Positions 9,272-18,209 of a stretch of 64,000 bases of DNA are shown piece by piece; position 1 is the first letter of the stretch; the number at the start of each line of letters is the position of its first letter. The stretch is from Allofrancisella inopinata (GTDB taxonomy: Bacteria > Pseudomonadota > Gammaproteobacteria > Francisellales > Francisellaceae). The stretch spans positions 992,001-1,056,000 of the forward strand of contig NZ_CP038241.1 in NCBI RefSeq assembly GCF_012222965.1, written 5' to 3'. The notes beneath the pieces are model-generated. The model saw only the letters and a list, made by a program, of their open reading frames with translations. It had not been told where the DNA came from and ran no database searches. Both the position numbers and the translations under genes were made by a program.

Positions 9272-9913
9272 ATGAAAATAACTAAAAAAAATCTTCAATT
9301 ACAAGAATACTCGAAAGTTTTTGAGGATATGATCACTTTTACCGAAAACCGTACCAATGAAACCACTGATGAGATTTGGTTGGTTGAACACCCTGCTGTT
9401 TTTACACAAGGAAAACATGGTAAACCTGAGCATATCTTAAACCTACATAATATACCTATAGTTAACACAGATAGAGGTGGTCAAGTTACATATCATGGAC
9501 CTGGGCAAGCTGTGATTTATTTTTTACTTGATATAAAAAGAAGTAAATTTGGAGCCAAAAAACTAGTCTCTATAGTAGAAGAGGCTTGCATAAACATGTT
9601 AGCTAAATATTATAACTTGCAAGCTCATACAATTGAAAATGCTCATGGAATCTACATTAGCAATAAAAAAGTAGCCTCCTTAGGACTTAGGATTAAGCAA
9701 GGTAAAACTTATCATGGTATAGCTATCAATACAAATATGGATTTAACCCCTTTTAGTTATATCAATCCATGTGGCTATAATGGTTTACAAATGTGCCAGA
9801 TAGCAGACTTTGACGATGCAATTTTTGTTGAAAAAGTACAGGAACAATATTATCAAGAATTTGTAAAATTATTAGAAAACATACAAGAATTTGTAAGTAC
9901 TGATATTCAATAA
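9272..9913 (+). CDS. lipB: Octanoyltransferase
   Basis: 213 residues. It transfers octanoyl from acyl carrier protein to lipoyl domains, the first step of lipoate synthesis. The signature [12 protein letters not shown] lies at about 68-79, the catalytic Lys in KKVASLGLR (Lys133), and the thioester Cys in NPCGYNGLQ (Cys167). Length is normal. No lipA follows; instead a broken hypothetical gene lies downstream, so lipA is presumably elsewhere. Confidence 0.93.
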   Translation: MKITKKNLQLQEYSKVFEDMITFTENRTNETTDEIWLVEHPAVFTQGKHGKPEHILNLHNIPIVNTDRGGQVTYHGPGQAVIYFLLDIKRSKFGAKKLVSIVEEACINMLAKYYNLQAHTIENAHGIYISNKKVASLGLRIKQGKTYHGIAINTNMDLTPFSYINPCGYNGLQMCQIADFDDAIFVEKVQEQYYQEFVKLLENIQEFVSTDIQ

Positions 9914-10041
9914 CCAATTTATCCACATTTTACTTATTAAAAATAAATAATAGCTATTAAAAACTACTGATATGTTGTTTAAAAACATTGTCGTACACTT
10001 GCCCCATTTATAAGTATGATGAAAATAAGCAAGGAAAATTC

Positions 10042-11037
10042 ATGAATTTAATTAAAATTATCAGTGGAATATAAGAACTAAAGTGGAAAAATATAGAAAC
10101 TGATAAATCTAGAAACAGTAATAATATTGTAACTTTACGCACTATCCGAGATGCGATACTTGATTTAAATAAACAAATAAATAAACGAATAAAATCTAGC
10201 AGTGATTATGATTCAGAACACGAGAGTAGTTTAAACCTCGCACCCTGCCGACACTATGTTACCCAGCTTGATGCTTACACAAGCAGTATTGATTATAAAT
10301 TATTTAAAGATAATGTAGGACTTCGAAGCTTAGTTTTATCAATATCAGATATTACTTCAAACCCTTCTCTGCCTGCTCCAGCAAGTAAACTTAACACTCT
10401 AAGTGGCTTGACACAACATTACGTAAGTACTGCAGAAACTTACTATAACACAAAAAATGCAAACATTAAACAACCTCAATCAAGTCACATTAATTATTAT
10501 CAAGCCTTAGAAACTATTGATCGTAGTTTTGTGTTCTTATTGGACGCGTTATTAGAAAATAAAGAAAAATATCTAGATGTTTACCAAAATTTAGAATTAT
10601 TCAAAATATTATCTTTTTACACCACCTTAGTTTTACACAATGATATAGAAGTACTTAAAACAATATCCCAAGATAGCTCTAATCTACTTCTGAATCCAAT
10701 GACAACGACAGAATATATTAGAACAAGATTACCAGAATTAAAAGAAGAAATTGGAGAACTTGTAAATCATTATGCAGAAACGAAAAAAAAATATGAGTAT
10801 AACAATATTTTCGGGATCGGCTACTCTCAACAAGAAAAATTTTCTGCTTTAAACAAATTATATACACTAATCGGAAAAAAACAAACTAATTATAATTATG
10901 ACACTAGTTCTAGTATTTTTAAATTGGATGAAAAAGATAAGTGTATCCTAAAAAACGGAAAAACGGGCCAGAAGCTTGAATCTTTAGCTGCAAGGTATGG
11001 CTTATTGAGCCTTGATAATTTATTAGCTCTACTATAA
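10042..11037 (+). pseudogene. Hypothetical helical protein with in-frame stop at codon 11
   Basis: An ATG at 10042 behind AAGGAAA starts a frame of 331 codons whose 11th codon is TAA (10072-10074); after it the frame is open to 11037. Between the stop and a TTG at 10408 no ATG, GTG or TTG exists in frame, yet the sequence is protein-like (VTLRTIRDAILDLNKQINKR, later PCRHYVTQLDAYTSSIDYKL). It is therefore either a nonsense-mutated gene, a sequencing error, or a gene expressed from the internal TTG giving 209 residues. The product would be soluble, Asn/Leu-rich and mostly helical with no recognised domain. Composition resembles other accessory genes in this window. Confidence 0.55.
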
Positions 11038-11051
11038 AAGATTTTTATAGA

Positions 11052-11342
11052 TTAAATTCTCATAAAATCAGCATGAATAAGCTTAACTTTGTACGGGTGT
11101 CTTTGTAAAGCTTTGATAATAACTTTTTCTTCTTTACCATCTATATCTAAAACCACTTCGCTTGAAAAAAATATTTTATCTTCAGTAGCATGTAAAAGTT
11201 TATCATGATCCATAACTATAGATATTGCTTCTTTTTCACCACCATATATAACTGCTGGAATTTTACCAGCACTTCTTAGACGGCGGCTCGCACCTGTTCC
11301 TAAATCTTCTCTTTTTTGTGCTTTTAAAACAAAATTTGTCAT
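11052..11342 (-). CDS. rplY: 50S ribosomal protein L25
   Basis: 96 residues, the short single-domain form close to E. coli L25 (94 aa), which binds 5S rRNA. The N-terminal [18 protein letters not shown] and PAVIYGG segments are characteristic, and the C-terminus [20 protein letters not shown] is well conserved. It lacks the C-terminal extension of the general-stress CTC proteins. It lies 106 bp downstream of prs on the same strand, a common pairing, and is probably cotranscribed. Confidence 0.94.
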   Translation of the reverse strand: MTNFVLKAQKREDLGTGASRRLRSAGKIPAVIYGGEKEAISIVMDHDKLLHATEDKIFFSSEVVLDIDGKEEKVIIKALQRHPYKVKLIHADFMRI

Positions 11343-11448
11343 TTTTTATTCCTTATTTTTTAAACAAACAATTAAATGCTAACCTATGCGACCCTAGATT
11401 AGCTGAGCTATTGTATTAAATTAAGAACTATAATTCAAGTTTAAAAGC

Positions 11449-12417
11449 TTAATCTACCAAGCCATCCGTACGGAAGATATCGCTTACAGATTCTTCACCA
11501 TTCGTTTTCTCTATTATCTGAGCTAGTAAAGGAGCTAATGAAATAACCTTTATTTTATTACAGTCTTGAGCATTTATCTTAAGTGGGATTGAATCAGTAA
11601 CTATAAGCTCATCTATAGCTGAGTTTTCGATATTTTTAATCGCATCACCAGAGAGCAAAGGATGAACACAGAAAGCTGTTACCTTAGCTGCACCACCTTT
11701 ATCAACCAAAGCCTGAGCTGCTTGGCATATGGTACCACCTGTATCCATTATGTCATCGACTAAAATGCAATGTTTCCCATCCACCTCTCCTATTATATTC
11801 ATAACTTCAGCAACATTCGGTTTGGGTCTTCTTTTATCTACTACTGCTATCTCCACTCCTAAATTTTTAGCTACTGATCTGGCTCTAACCACACCACCCA
11901 TATCAGGAGAGACTATTTTAATGTTTTCATATTTTGACGGGTTTTTACGCACATATTCTAAAAATATTTTTGTAGCAAAAGCATTATCAAAAGGTATGTC
12001 AAAAAAACCCTGAATTTGCTCAGCGTGAATATCCACTGACAGTATTCTATCAAGACCAACTGCTTGAAGCATATTTGCAACTACTTTTGCTGAAATTGGA
12101 ACCCTAGCAGATTTTGACCTTCTATCTTGTCTAGCATAACCAAAATATGGTAAAACTGCTGTTACCCTTTCAGCTGATGATCTTTTTAATGCATCAACCA
12201 ATAAAATAAGTTCCATTAAATTATCTGCTGGTGGACAAGTTGACTGTATTACGAATATGTCTTTACCACGAACATTTTCATTTAACACAACGTGTATTTC
12301 ACCATCTTTAAACCTATCAACTGTTGCATTACCAAGAGTTGCTCCTAATTCTTTTGCAACCTCATTGGCAAGCTTTCTTGACGCATTACCACTAAAAATC
12401 ATCAAATCATCAGACAT
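11449..12417 (-). CDS. prs: Ribose-phosphate pyrophosphokinase
   Basis: 322 residues. It makes phosphoribosyl pyrophosphate from ribose 5-phosphate and ATP for nucleotide, His and NAD synthesis. Clear motifs are [16 protein letters not shown], the flexible loop [13 protein letters not shown], the PRPP-binding site [14 protein letters not shown] and VDKRRPKPN. It has normal class I length. It precedes rplY on the same strand. Confidence 0.96.
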   Translation of the reverse strand: MSDDLMIFSGNASRKLANEVAKELGATLGNATVDRFKDGEIHVVLNENVRGKDIFVIQSTCPPADNLMELILLVDALKRSSAERVTAVLPYFGYARQDRRSKSARVPISAKVVANMLQAVGLDRILSVDIHAEQIQGFFDIPFDNAFATKIFLEYVRKNPSKYENIKIVSPDMGGVVRARSVAKNLGVEIAVVDKRRPKPNVAEVMNIIGEVDGKHCILVDDIMDTGGTICQAAQALVDKGGAAKVTAFCVHPLLSGDAIKNIENSAIDELIVTDSIPLKINAQDCNKIKVISLAPLLAQIIEKTNGEESVSDIFRTDGLVD

Positions 12418-12550
12418 TTATAAAAAACCTCAATATACTTACACACCACAAAACTAATTTTAATGCTTTTTAAAAACATTAAAAGCTAAAACCTCAAATT
12501 TTAATGAAATATTTTTATTGAGTTTTTTCTATTATTTGCTCCTGTCTAAT

Positions 12551-13234
12551 TTATATGATACAAATTTGGACCCAGTTTTTATAGTAAAAATACTGCAAGA
12601 TTTGGAACAAAAGCAGTATAGCTAAACTACAAGATACTATTACTGATAGAGTTGGCCAGCCCAAAAATATAGCGCTACTTATATCACAAACTACGCTTAC
12701 TAAAGATAGTGTTAAAAAAATTATACTAAATCCTTCAGCTTGTTTTTGACGATAATTTTTATATATTTGTGGTAACCAATATATGTTATAGATAACTCCA
12801 CTTATCGACCCTAATACTAGCAAATACTTAGAATCGAGGTTTTTATATAAAGCTACAGATATTACTAACAATAAAAATGTTATTATAAATACTGTATGTG
12901 CAGCTATATATTTGTTTTTTCTATCATTTAAAATTTGAAATTGTTGAATAACTAAAAAACTTAATAAAATAATATCTACTAATACATATTGCCATTGTAA
13001 ACTAAAACCTACAGCATATATCAAATCAAAAGAGTTTGCTAAAATCATTAAAGAATGTGTCCACAAGCTTATCTCAAAAGTTTTATGTTTAAACTGATTA
13101 TGAACCATCTGAGGCAAGAAATGCACAAAATATATTATTAGAGAAATATTTAAAGTTATAAAGCCTATGTTCTGCACTAAGATTCTCCTATTATTATTTA
13201 ATAGGAATTTGCATGATCTTAGCCTTTCTACCAA
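12551..13234 (-). CDS. PQ-loop repeat membrane protein
   Basis: 227 residues, strongly hydrophobic with about seven predicted membrane segments. Two PQ-loop motifs are visible: FVHFLPQMVHN near the N-terminus and NIYWLPQIYKNYRQKQAEGF in the second half, the arrangement of the SWEET/PQ-loop/MtN3 superfamily of small-molecule transporters. The substrate cannot be told from sequence; cationic amino acids and sugars are both known in the family. No linked operon genes. The first codons before QNIGFITLN are weakly supported and the true start may be internal. Confidence 0.75.
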   Translation of the reverse strand: MVERLRSCKFLLNNNRRILVQNIGFITLNISLIIYFVHFLPQMVHNQFKHKTFEISLWTHSLMILANSFDLIYAVGFSLQWQYVLVDIILLSFLVIQQFQILNDRKNKYIAAHTVFIITFLLLVISVALYKNLDSKYLLVLGSISGVIYNIYWLPQIYKNYRQKQAEGFSIIFLTLSLVSVVCDISSAIFLGWPTLSVIVSCSLAILLLFQILQYFYYKNWVQICII

Positions 13235-13268
13235 AGGGTACCAAACAAACTCCCTACGCTAATACTAA

Positions 13269-13421
13269 TTAGATCAGGTACAAAGGGTATATCTCAGCTA
13301 TTACTAATAAATTTATAAATAGCACCCCTGTTGTAAGCACTAATATAACATAAATAAAAAAGTATTTACATCCAGAAAGTGGCTGTTGCTTGAGATTATA
13401 AGATTTGAAGTATAAATTTAC
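13269..13421 (-). other. Possible remnant of a small one-helix membrane protein
   Basis: A 50-codon open stretch without an ATG, immediately downstream of tsaB, encodes SYNLKQQPLSGCKYFF followed by a strongly hydrophobic run VILVLTTGVLFINLLVIA and a stop. The amino-acid pattern looks like a real membrane segment, but the only canonical start in frame is an internal GTG giving about 28 residues. It is either a decayed gene or uses a non-standard start. Confidence 0.25.
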
Positions 13422-14053
13422 TTACTCCAATGAGCATTTCCTCTAAGATAAACTGGAAACGTTTCTTGTGTTAGCTTACTGTTTTGTTTTTGTAAAAGAT
13501 ATTGCCTGTAAACATAGTCAATTAAATTACTAACATCAAGCTTAAAATCTGTTATCTCCGGTACCAGTTTTATTTGTTCGATAGTCTCACCCACCAAACT
13601 AAATCCTTGATACAATTCAGCTGAATACTCTTGTAGCTTATAAACATTCTCTAAAAACACATCATCAGTTTTTTTATTGTACAAGCCTAAATAAAAATCT
13701 CCCATTTTAGCATCTAAAACTACTGCTACTTTATCTGAATTAGTAGACATACTTTTTGCAATAGCAAACATACTTGAGAAACCTACTATAGGAATATCCA
13801 ACCCAACTGCAAAAGCCTGAGCCACAGCAGCTGCTAAACGTACTCCTACAAAACTTCCAGGTCCTACACCGTACGCTATAAAATCTAGGTTTTTTTTATC
13901 AATACCTGCACTTTCAAAAACTTCTTTTATCATCTCTAAAAGAAATTTATTATGCTGACGAGGAATATATTTTGTATTAGAATAATTCCTATTTTTAACT
14001 CTAAGTGCTACCGAACAATAAGCACTTGCAGTGTCCAAAATTAAAAAATTCAT
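13418..14053 (-). CDS. tsaB: tRNA threonylcarbamoyladenosine synthesis protein TsaB
   Basis: 211 residues of the ASKHA-fold TsaB (YeaZ) family, partner of TsaD and TsaE in making the t6A modification at position 37 of ANN-decoding tRNAs. The N-terminal FLILDTASAYCSVAL, the IAYGVGPGSFVGVRLAAA motif and VVLDAKMGDFYLGLY are diagnostic. The C-terminal half is shorter and more divergent than in E. coli (231 aa). Confidence 0.92.
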   Translation of the reverse strand: MNFLILDTASAYCSVALRVKNRNYSNTKYIPRQHNKFLLEMIKEVFESAGIDKKNLDFIAYGVGPGSFVGVRLAAAVAQAFAVGLDIPIVGFSSMFAIAKSMSTNSDKVAVVLDAKMGDFYLGLYNKKTDDVFLENVYKLQEYSAELYQGFSLVGETIEQIKLVPEITDFKLDVSNLIDYVYRQYLLQKQNSKLTQETFPVYLRGNAHWSK

Positions 14054-14300
14054 ATAAATTCAACCTCGGCTGAGCAACCTTTTTCTTAATAATTTGAAGC
14101 ACATATTAAAAAACTGGTAAATATGATACAGAATATTGAATGGTCTCACTAAATTTAAAATATTGCAATATTATTTAATAAACTAACTTTCTTTTTTACT
14201 CCCTTCTGAGATGGGTTAGCTAACTTGTTTGAATTACTATAACTCAATCCTTATTTGTGTAAGACTCTTTTATCTAATATTTTAGAGCTTGCTGTGGGAG

Positions 14301-15695
14301 TTACCATATCCTTATAGTTCTATCCCTTGAACCACTAATTATTCTCCCATCTGGTAACGATGTTAATGCTGTAATCCAATGTCCATGACCACTTAATATA
14401 ATAGGGTTTGTTGGATCATTTAAATCCCATACTCTTATAGTACCATCTACTGATCCACTTACTATTCTCTCATCTAGTAACGATGTTAATACTGTAACAC
14501 GGCCTCCTTGTCTGCCCAGTATGACAGGGTTTGTTGGGTCGTTTAAATCCCATACTCCTATATTACTCTCCTCTGACCCGCTTACAACTCTCCCATCTGG
14601 TAACGATGTTAACGCTGTAATCCAATGTCCATGACCACTTAATATAATAGGGTTTGTTGGATCATTTAAATTCCATACTCTTATAGTTTTACTGCCTGAT
14701 ACGCCGCCTATTCTCCCATCTGGTAACAATATTATTTCTGAAACCCAAACCCAAGGTTTATGTTCCATTAACATGATAGAGTTTGTAGGTCTTATTGGAC
14801 TATTTAAATCCCATATTCTTATAGTACTAGCCTCTGATAAACTGCCTATCATTCCATCTGGTAATAAGATTAACTTCCTAAGCCAATCTTCATGTCCTGT
14901 TAATATGGTAGGATTGGTGGGACTATTTAAATTCCATATTCTTATAGTTCCGTCTGCTGACCCGCTTACTATTCTCCCATCTGGTAACGCTAATAATGAA
15001 GTTATAATCCTATTATTATGCCCTGTTAATATGATAGGGTTTGTGGGGTCATTTAAATTCCATACTCTTATAGTACCATCTACTGATCCACTTACTATTC
15101 TCCCATCTGGTAACGCCAATAATGAAGTTATACTATTGTAATGTCCTGTCAATATGATAGGATTTTGCTCATTTATTGGTAATAGTGGTAAAGGAGGTAG
15201 TACTTTAGAACTTAACTTACATATTATTCTAAAGGTTCTATAACTTGAACTATCTAAATATTCACATATCAAAGGTAATAATTGTTTTGGTATAAATAAA
15301 CTTTTTTTACTATTAATTTCATCTACTAAATCGGAGGATGGTACTCCAGCACAATTTATAAGCTGAGTTCTATTTAAACGATGTACGTATACAGTATATA
15401 GCCTTTTAAGTTCAGATTTTATTTTACTATGTATTTCTTCTAATTCTTGATCAACTATTTCATTATTTTTGAGATTTTTTATTGTTTTTAAAAGATCACT
15501 AACTTTAGTTATAGCAATTGAAGGATTAGATACTCCTTCATAAGCTGGATCTTTATATAACAGACTGTATATTTCAGTAGTAGTTTTTTCCTTATAAGCT
15601 TCATCAATTGGCTGGCTTGGCTCATAATTAGATAACATTGTTACAACTATAGATATAGTTCTATACCAGTAAATATCAAACTCTTCGTCAGTCAT
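14301..15695 (-). CDS. F-box-like and seven-WD40-repeat protein (eukaryotic-like)
   Basis: 464 residues. Residues 1-130 are helical and unrecognised. Residues ~134-167 (FIPKQLLPLICEYLDSSSYR then ICKLSSKV) match the F-box pattern of P..LL..I..YLD..S....R..CK. Residues ~178-464 form seven WD40-type blades, each with the pattern (I)ILTGH ... LPDGR(I)VSGS ... TIR(V/I)W(N/D)LNDPTNP, enough for a closed beta-propeller. F-box/WD40 proteins in eukaryotes are substrate receptors of SCF ubiquitin ligases, so a host-directed effector role is an inference. No signal peptide. The last blade stops right after IRIW. The F-box call is weaker than the WD40 call. Confidence 0.8.
   Translation of the reverse strand: MTDEEFDIYWYRTISIVVTMLSNYEPSQPIDEAYKEKTTTEIYSLLYKDPAYEGVSNPSIAITKVSDLLKTIKNLKNNEIVDQELEEIHSKIKSELKRLYTVYVHRLNRTQLINCAGVPSSDLVDEINSKKSLFIPKQLLPLICEYLDSSSYRTFRIICKLSSKVLPPLPLLPINEQNPIILTGHYNSITSLLALPDGRIVSGSVDGTIRVWNLNDPTNPIILTGHNNRIITSLLALPDGRIVSGSADGTIRIWNLNSPTNPTILTGHEDWLRKLILLPDGMIGSLSEASTIRIWDLNSPIRPTNSIMLMEHKPWVWVSEIILLPDGRIGGVSGSKTIRVWNLNDPTNPIILSGHGHWITALTSLPDGRVVSGSEESNIGVWDLNDPTNPVILGRQGGRVTVLTSLLDERIVSGSVDGTIRVWDLNDPTNPIILSGHGHWITALTSLPDGRIISGSRDRTIRIW
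14343..14425 (-). repeat. Near-identical 83-bp internal duplication, copy 1
   Basis: This segment, encoding part of the last WD40 blade unit, matches 14589-14671 at 82 of 83 bases. The copies are 246 bp apart, exactly two blades, which indicates recent duplication or gene conversion inside the propeller gene. Confidence 0.85.
14589..14671 (-). repeat. Near-identical 83-bp internal duplication, copy 2
   Basis: Partner of 14343-14425, differing at one base (aacgct instead of aatgct). It encodes the fifth WD40 blade region. Other blades also share long near-identical DNA, for example the blocks around 14960-15000 and 15080-15125. Confidence 0.85.
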
Positions 15696-15900
15696 AAATA
15701 TCTCCTCCTTTTAAGAAAATACCTGCTTACTCCTATCAAAGGTGGCTTTTGATTTTAATATTTCCATTATATCTCCAACTTGCTGAAGGTTTTTACATAT
15801 TTACAGCAAAATCAGTAGATTTTAATTATAAATTTTTGCAAAACTAAATATAAAACCCAGAAAACTTTAACTTGTCAAACCCAATGATGAAATCACGTTT

Positions 15901-16020
15901 TATACCAATTCCAACATAAATTGTTGCATTTATCCCAAAGGAGTTTATGACTAATTTAAGTTTTTGATGTGCAGGCAATAGCAGTGGATATTGGCAAATA
16001 TTAAAGGATTAAATTGGTAT
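15901..16020. repeat. 120-bp inverted-repeat element (MITE-like) in the WD40-nagA gap
   Basis: In the 399-bp gap between the WD40 gene and nagA, a 120-bp segment is bounded by perfect 9-bp inverted ends, ATACCAATT and AATTGGTAT. The 17-bp left end (ATACCAATTCCAACATA) recurs with one change at 31851-31867 after lnt, so this belongs to a repeated family. No ORF of note lies inside. The rest of the gap (15696-15900) has no gene that I can support. Confidence 0.5.
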
Positions 16021-16061
16021 TATCTATGTTTAGAAGGTATAAGAAACTTTTGCATTCTTAT

Positions 16062-16089
16062 AAAGAAAGGGACTGTTGCAAAACAACAG
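16062..16089 (-). terminator. Rho-independent terminator of nagA
   Basis: On the minus strand, just after the nagA stop, CTGTTG-ttttg-CAACAG forms a perfect 6-bp stem followed by tccctttctttat, a T-rich tail. The core gggactgttgcaa recurs at 31828-31840 beyond lnt. Confidence 0.6.
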
Positions 16090-16094
16090 TGTAT

Positions 16095-17228
16095 TCAGCC
16101 AATAACTTGTTTAACTTGATAATTTTTATCTAAAATAACAAATTCAGCATCAAAACCTACTTTAAGTTGTCCTTTCTTTAAACCTAAAGATTTTGCCTGA
16201 TTTGTACTAGTCATTTTCACAGCTTCAAAAAGCTCACAACCTGAAAATTTTAGCATATTAGCTAATGCTTTATTCATAGTTAGTACACTACCTGCTAAAA
16301 CACCATTTTCTAACCTTGCTTGATTATGTTTAACAATAACTTTTTGCCCACCAAGCTCAAATATACCCTCTCCTGCTGCTTGAGCTGACATAGCATCTGT
16401 AATTAATGCTATATTATCGCTTCCTTTAATCTCATATGCAAATTTGACTGTATCTGGGTGAAGATGAATACCATCAACTATAAGCTCAACTAAGACTTTT
16501 TTAGACATTAAAAGTGCTGTAGCTGCACCTGGATTTCGGTGATCTATAGAGCTCATTGCATTAAAAAGATGTGTTGCATGACTACAACCTTGATCTATAG
16601 CTTTCAAGGCTTGCGCCATCGTACAATTAGTATGCCCTATTGAACTAATTATTTTTTGACTATTACAGTATTCTATAACCGCATTAGCATTTTCAATTTC
16701 TGGAGCAATAGTTATTTTTTTTATTAAATTATTAGATGCTTTATGCCATTTAGCCAACTTATCGATATCTGCCCCTTGCAGGTAATTAGGGTTTTGAGCA
16801 CCAATTTTGCCAGCTGAAATAAATGGTCCCTCTAAATGCACTCCTAACATTTTTGCTGTATCTGTATGCTCAAGCTTATTATATTGAGCTATAACTTGCA
16901 TAGCTTTTGTAATATGCTCATCTGATGCTGTCATCGTAGTTGCAAGATAGCTTGTAACACCTTGGGTATATATAGATTTTGAAATAGTTTCTAGTGCCTC
17001 AACACTAGCGTCCATAACATCAGCTCCTTTTGAGCCATGGATATGAATATCTATAAATCCCGGTATCACAAAATCACTAGCTAAAAGTTGTAACACAGGC
17101 AAATTGTAGTTACTTTGTTTTATATCTTCTGCAATAGTTTCAATAACATTATTTCGAACAACTATATCCTTATACTCAAATGCTCTATCATTATAAATCT
17201 TAGCTCCTTTGAGAATATAACTTTGCAT
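16095..17228 (-). CDS. nagA: N-acetylglucosamine-6-phosphate deacetylase
   Basis: 377 residues, amidohydrolase superfamily. It removes acetate from GlcNAc-6-P in amino-sugar recycling. Motifs: the metal-binding HIHGSKGADVMD, GVHLEGPFISAGKIGAQNP, SIGHTNCTMAQA, THLFNAMSS, DGIHLHPD and catalytic Asp in LITDAMSAQAAG. Length is normal. No nagB or nagE lies alongside; the gene stands alone and is divergent from ylqF. Its upstream gap to ylqF is only 62 bp. Confidence 0.94.
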   Translation of the reverse strand: MQSYILKGAKIYNDRAFEYKDIVVRNNVIETIAEDIKQSNYNLPVLQLLASDFVIPGFIDIHIHGSKGADVMDASVEALETISKSIYTQGVTSYLATTMTASDEHITKAMQVIAQYNKLEHTDTAKMLGVHLEGPFISAGKIGAQNPNYLQGADIDKLAKWHKASNNLIKKITIAPEIENANAVIEYCNSQKIISSIGHTNCTMAQALKAIDQGCSHATHLFNAMSSIDHRNPGAATALLMSKKVLVELIVDGIHLHPDTVKFAYEIKGSDNIALITDAMSAQAAGEGIFELGGQKVIVKHNQARLENGVLAGSVLTMNKALANMLKFSGCELFEAVKMTSTNQAKSLGLKKGQLKVGFDAEFVILDKNYQVKQVIG

Positions 17229-17290
17229 AAAAAAACACTAATAGGTAAAATCTTTACTTATATTAACCAAATTTACAGCTTTTATCTACA

Positions 17291-18145
17291 ATGTTACATT
17301 GGTTTCCTGGTCATATGCACAAAGCGACCAAAGAGTTTCGCAAAAAAATGCCATCTATAGATATAGCTATAGAAATAGTTGATGCACGTATTCCAGATTC
17401 AAGTAGCAACCACGTTTTAGAGCAAATAGTTGGTGATAAACCTATCATAAAAATACTTTCTAAAAATGATTTAGCAGATCCTAATGTAACTAAATTATGG
17501 TTAAATTACTATAAAGGTAATGCTATAGCTGTTAATACTCTAACGGATAAAAATATAGTAAAAAAAATCCTTGACCTTGCCCAAAAGAAACTACCTAATA
17601 GAGGAACTGTATTAAAACCTATACGTGCAATAATATTTGGCTTACCCAATGTAGGTAAATCGACCATGATAAACAAATTTGCTGGCAGAAAAGTTGCAAA
17701 AACTGGTAACGAGCCAGCTGTCACAAAGCTTCAGCAACGTATAGATATCCACAAAGGCTTTACAATATTTGACACGCCTGGAATTATGTTTCCAAGTCCT
17801 AAAAGTGAAGCTAGCGGCTTTAGAATCGCTAGTATAGGGTCGATTAGAGATACAGCTATGGACTATGAGTCAACAGCTTGTTTTTTAATAGATTTTTTGC
17901 TTAAACATAATCCTAAAGCTTTTCTCTACCGTTATGATGGCATCAACATTGATCAAAAACACCCTCAAGAAATACTAAAAGAAATAGCTAATACTAAAAC
18001 TAACCTCAATATTAAGCAAGCTGCTAAAAATATAGTTCATGACTATAGAAACGGATATTTTGGTAGATTATCTCTTGAAGACCCTGAAACAGCTATACTT
18101 GAAAAAGAGCAGCTACAACTAAAACAACAAGATATTATAAATTAA
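17291..18145 (+). CDS. ylqF: Ribosome biogenesis GTPase YlqF/RbgA
   Basis: 284 residues with circularly permuted GTPase motifs: the G4-like LSKNDLAD comes before the P-loop GLPNVGKSTMINKFAG, then DTPGIMFP. The N-terminal MLHWFPGHMHKATKEF is diagnostic. In Bacillus the homologue assists late 50S assembly. It has a C-terminal helical domain as in the family. It is divergent from nagA and 64 bp upstream of the Sel1-repeat gene. Confidence 0.92.
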   Translation: MLHWFPGHMHKATKEFRKKMPSIDIAIEIVDARIPDSSSNHVLEQIVGDKPIIKILSKNDLADPNVTKLWLNYYKGNAIAVNTLTDKNIVKKILDLAQKKLPNRGTVLKPIRAIIFGLPNVGKSTMINKFAGRKVAKTGNEPAVTKLQQRIDIHKGFTIFDTPGIMFPSPKSEASGFRIASIGSIRDTAMDYESTACFLIDFLLKHNPKAFLYRYDGINIDQKHPQEILKEIANTKTNLNIKQAAKNIVHDYRNGYFGRLSLEDPETAILEKEQLQLKQQDIIN

Positions 18146-18209
18146 CTCTTAAATGTGATATCAAGCTATTATATAATCTAATAAGTATACTTATTTGTAA
18201 CTTGTATTT

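Noticed and set aside
14343-14671. CRISPR-like repeats
   Set aside because: The repeats are in-frame WD40 coding units without unique spacers.
14773-15141. Repetitive plus-strand ORF opposite the WD40 gene
   Set aside because: Its repeats simply mirror the WD40 units; no start signal or independent motif.
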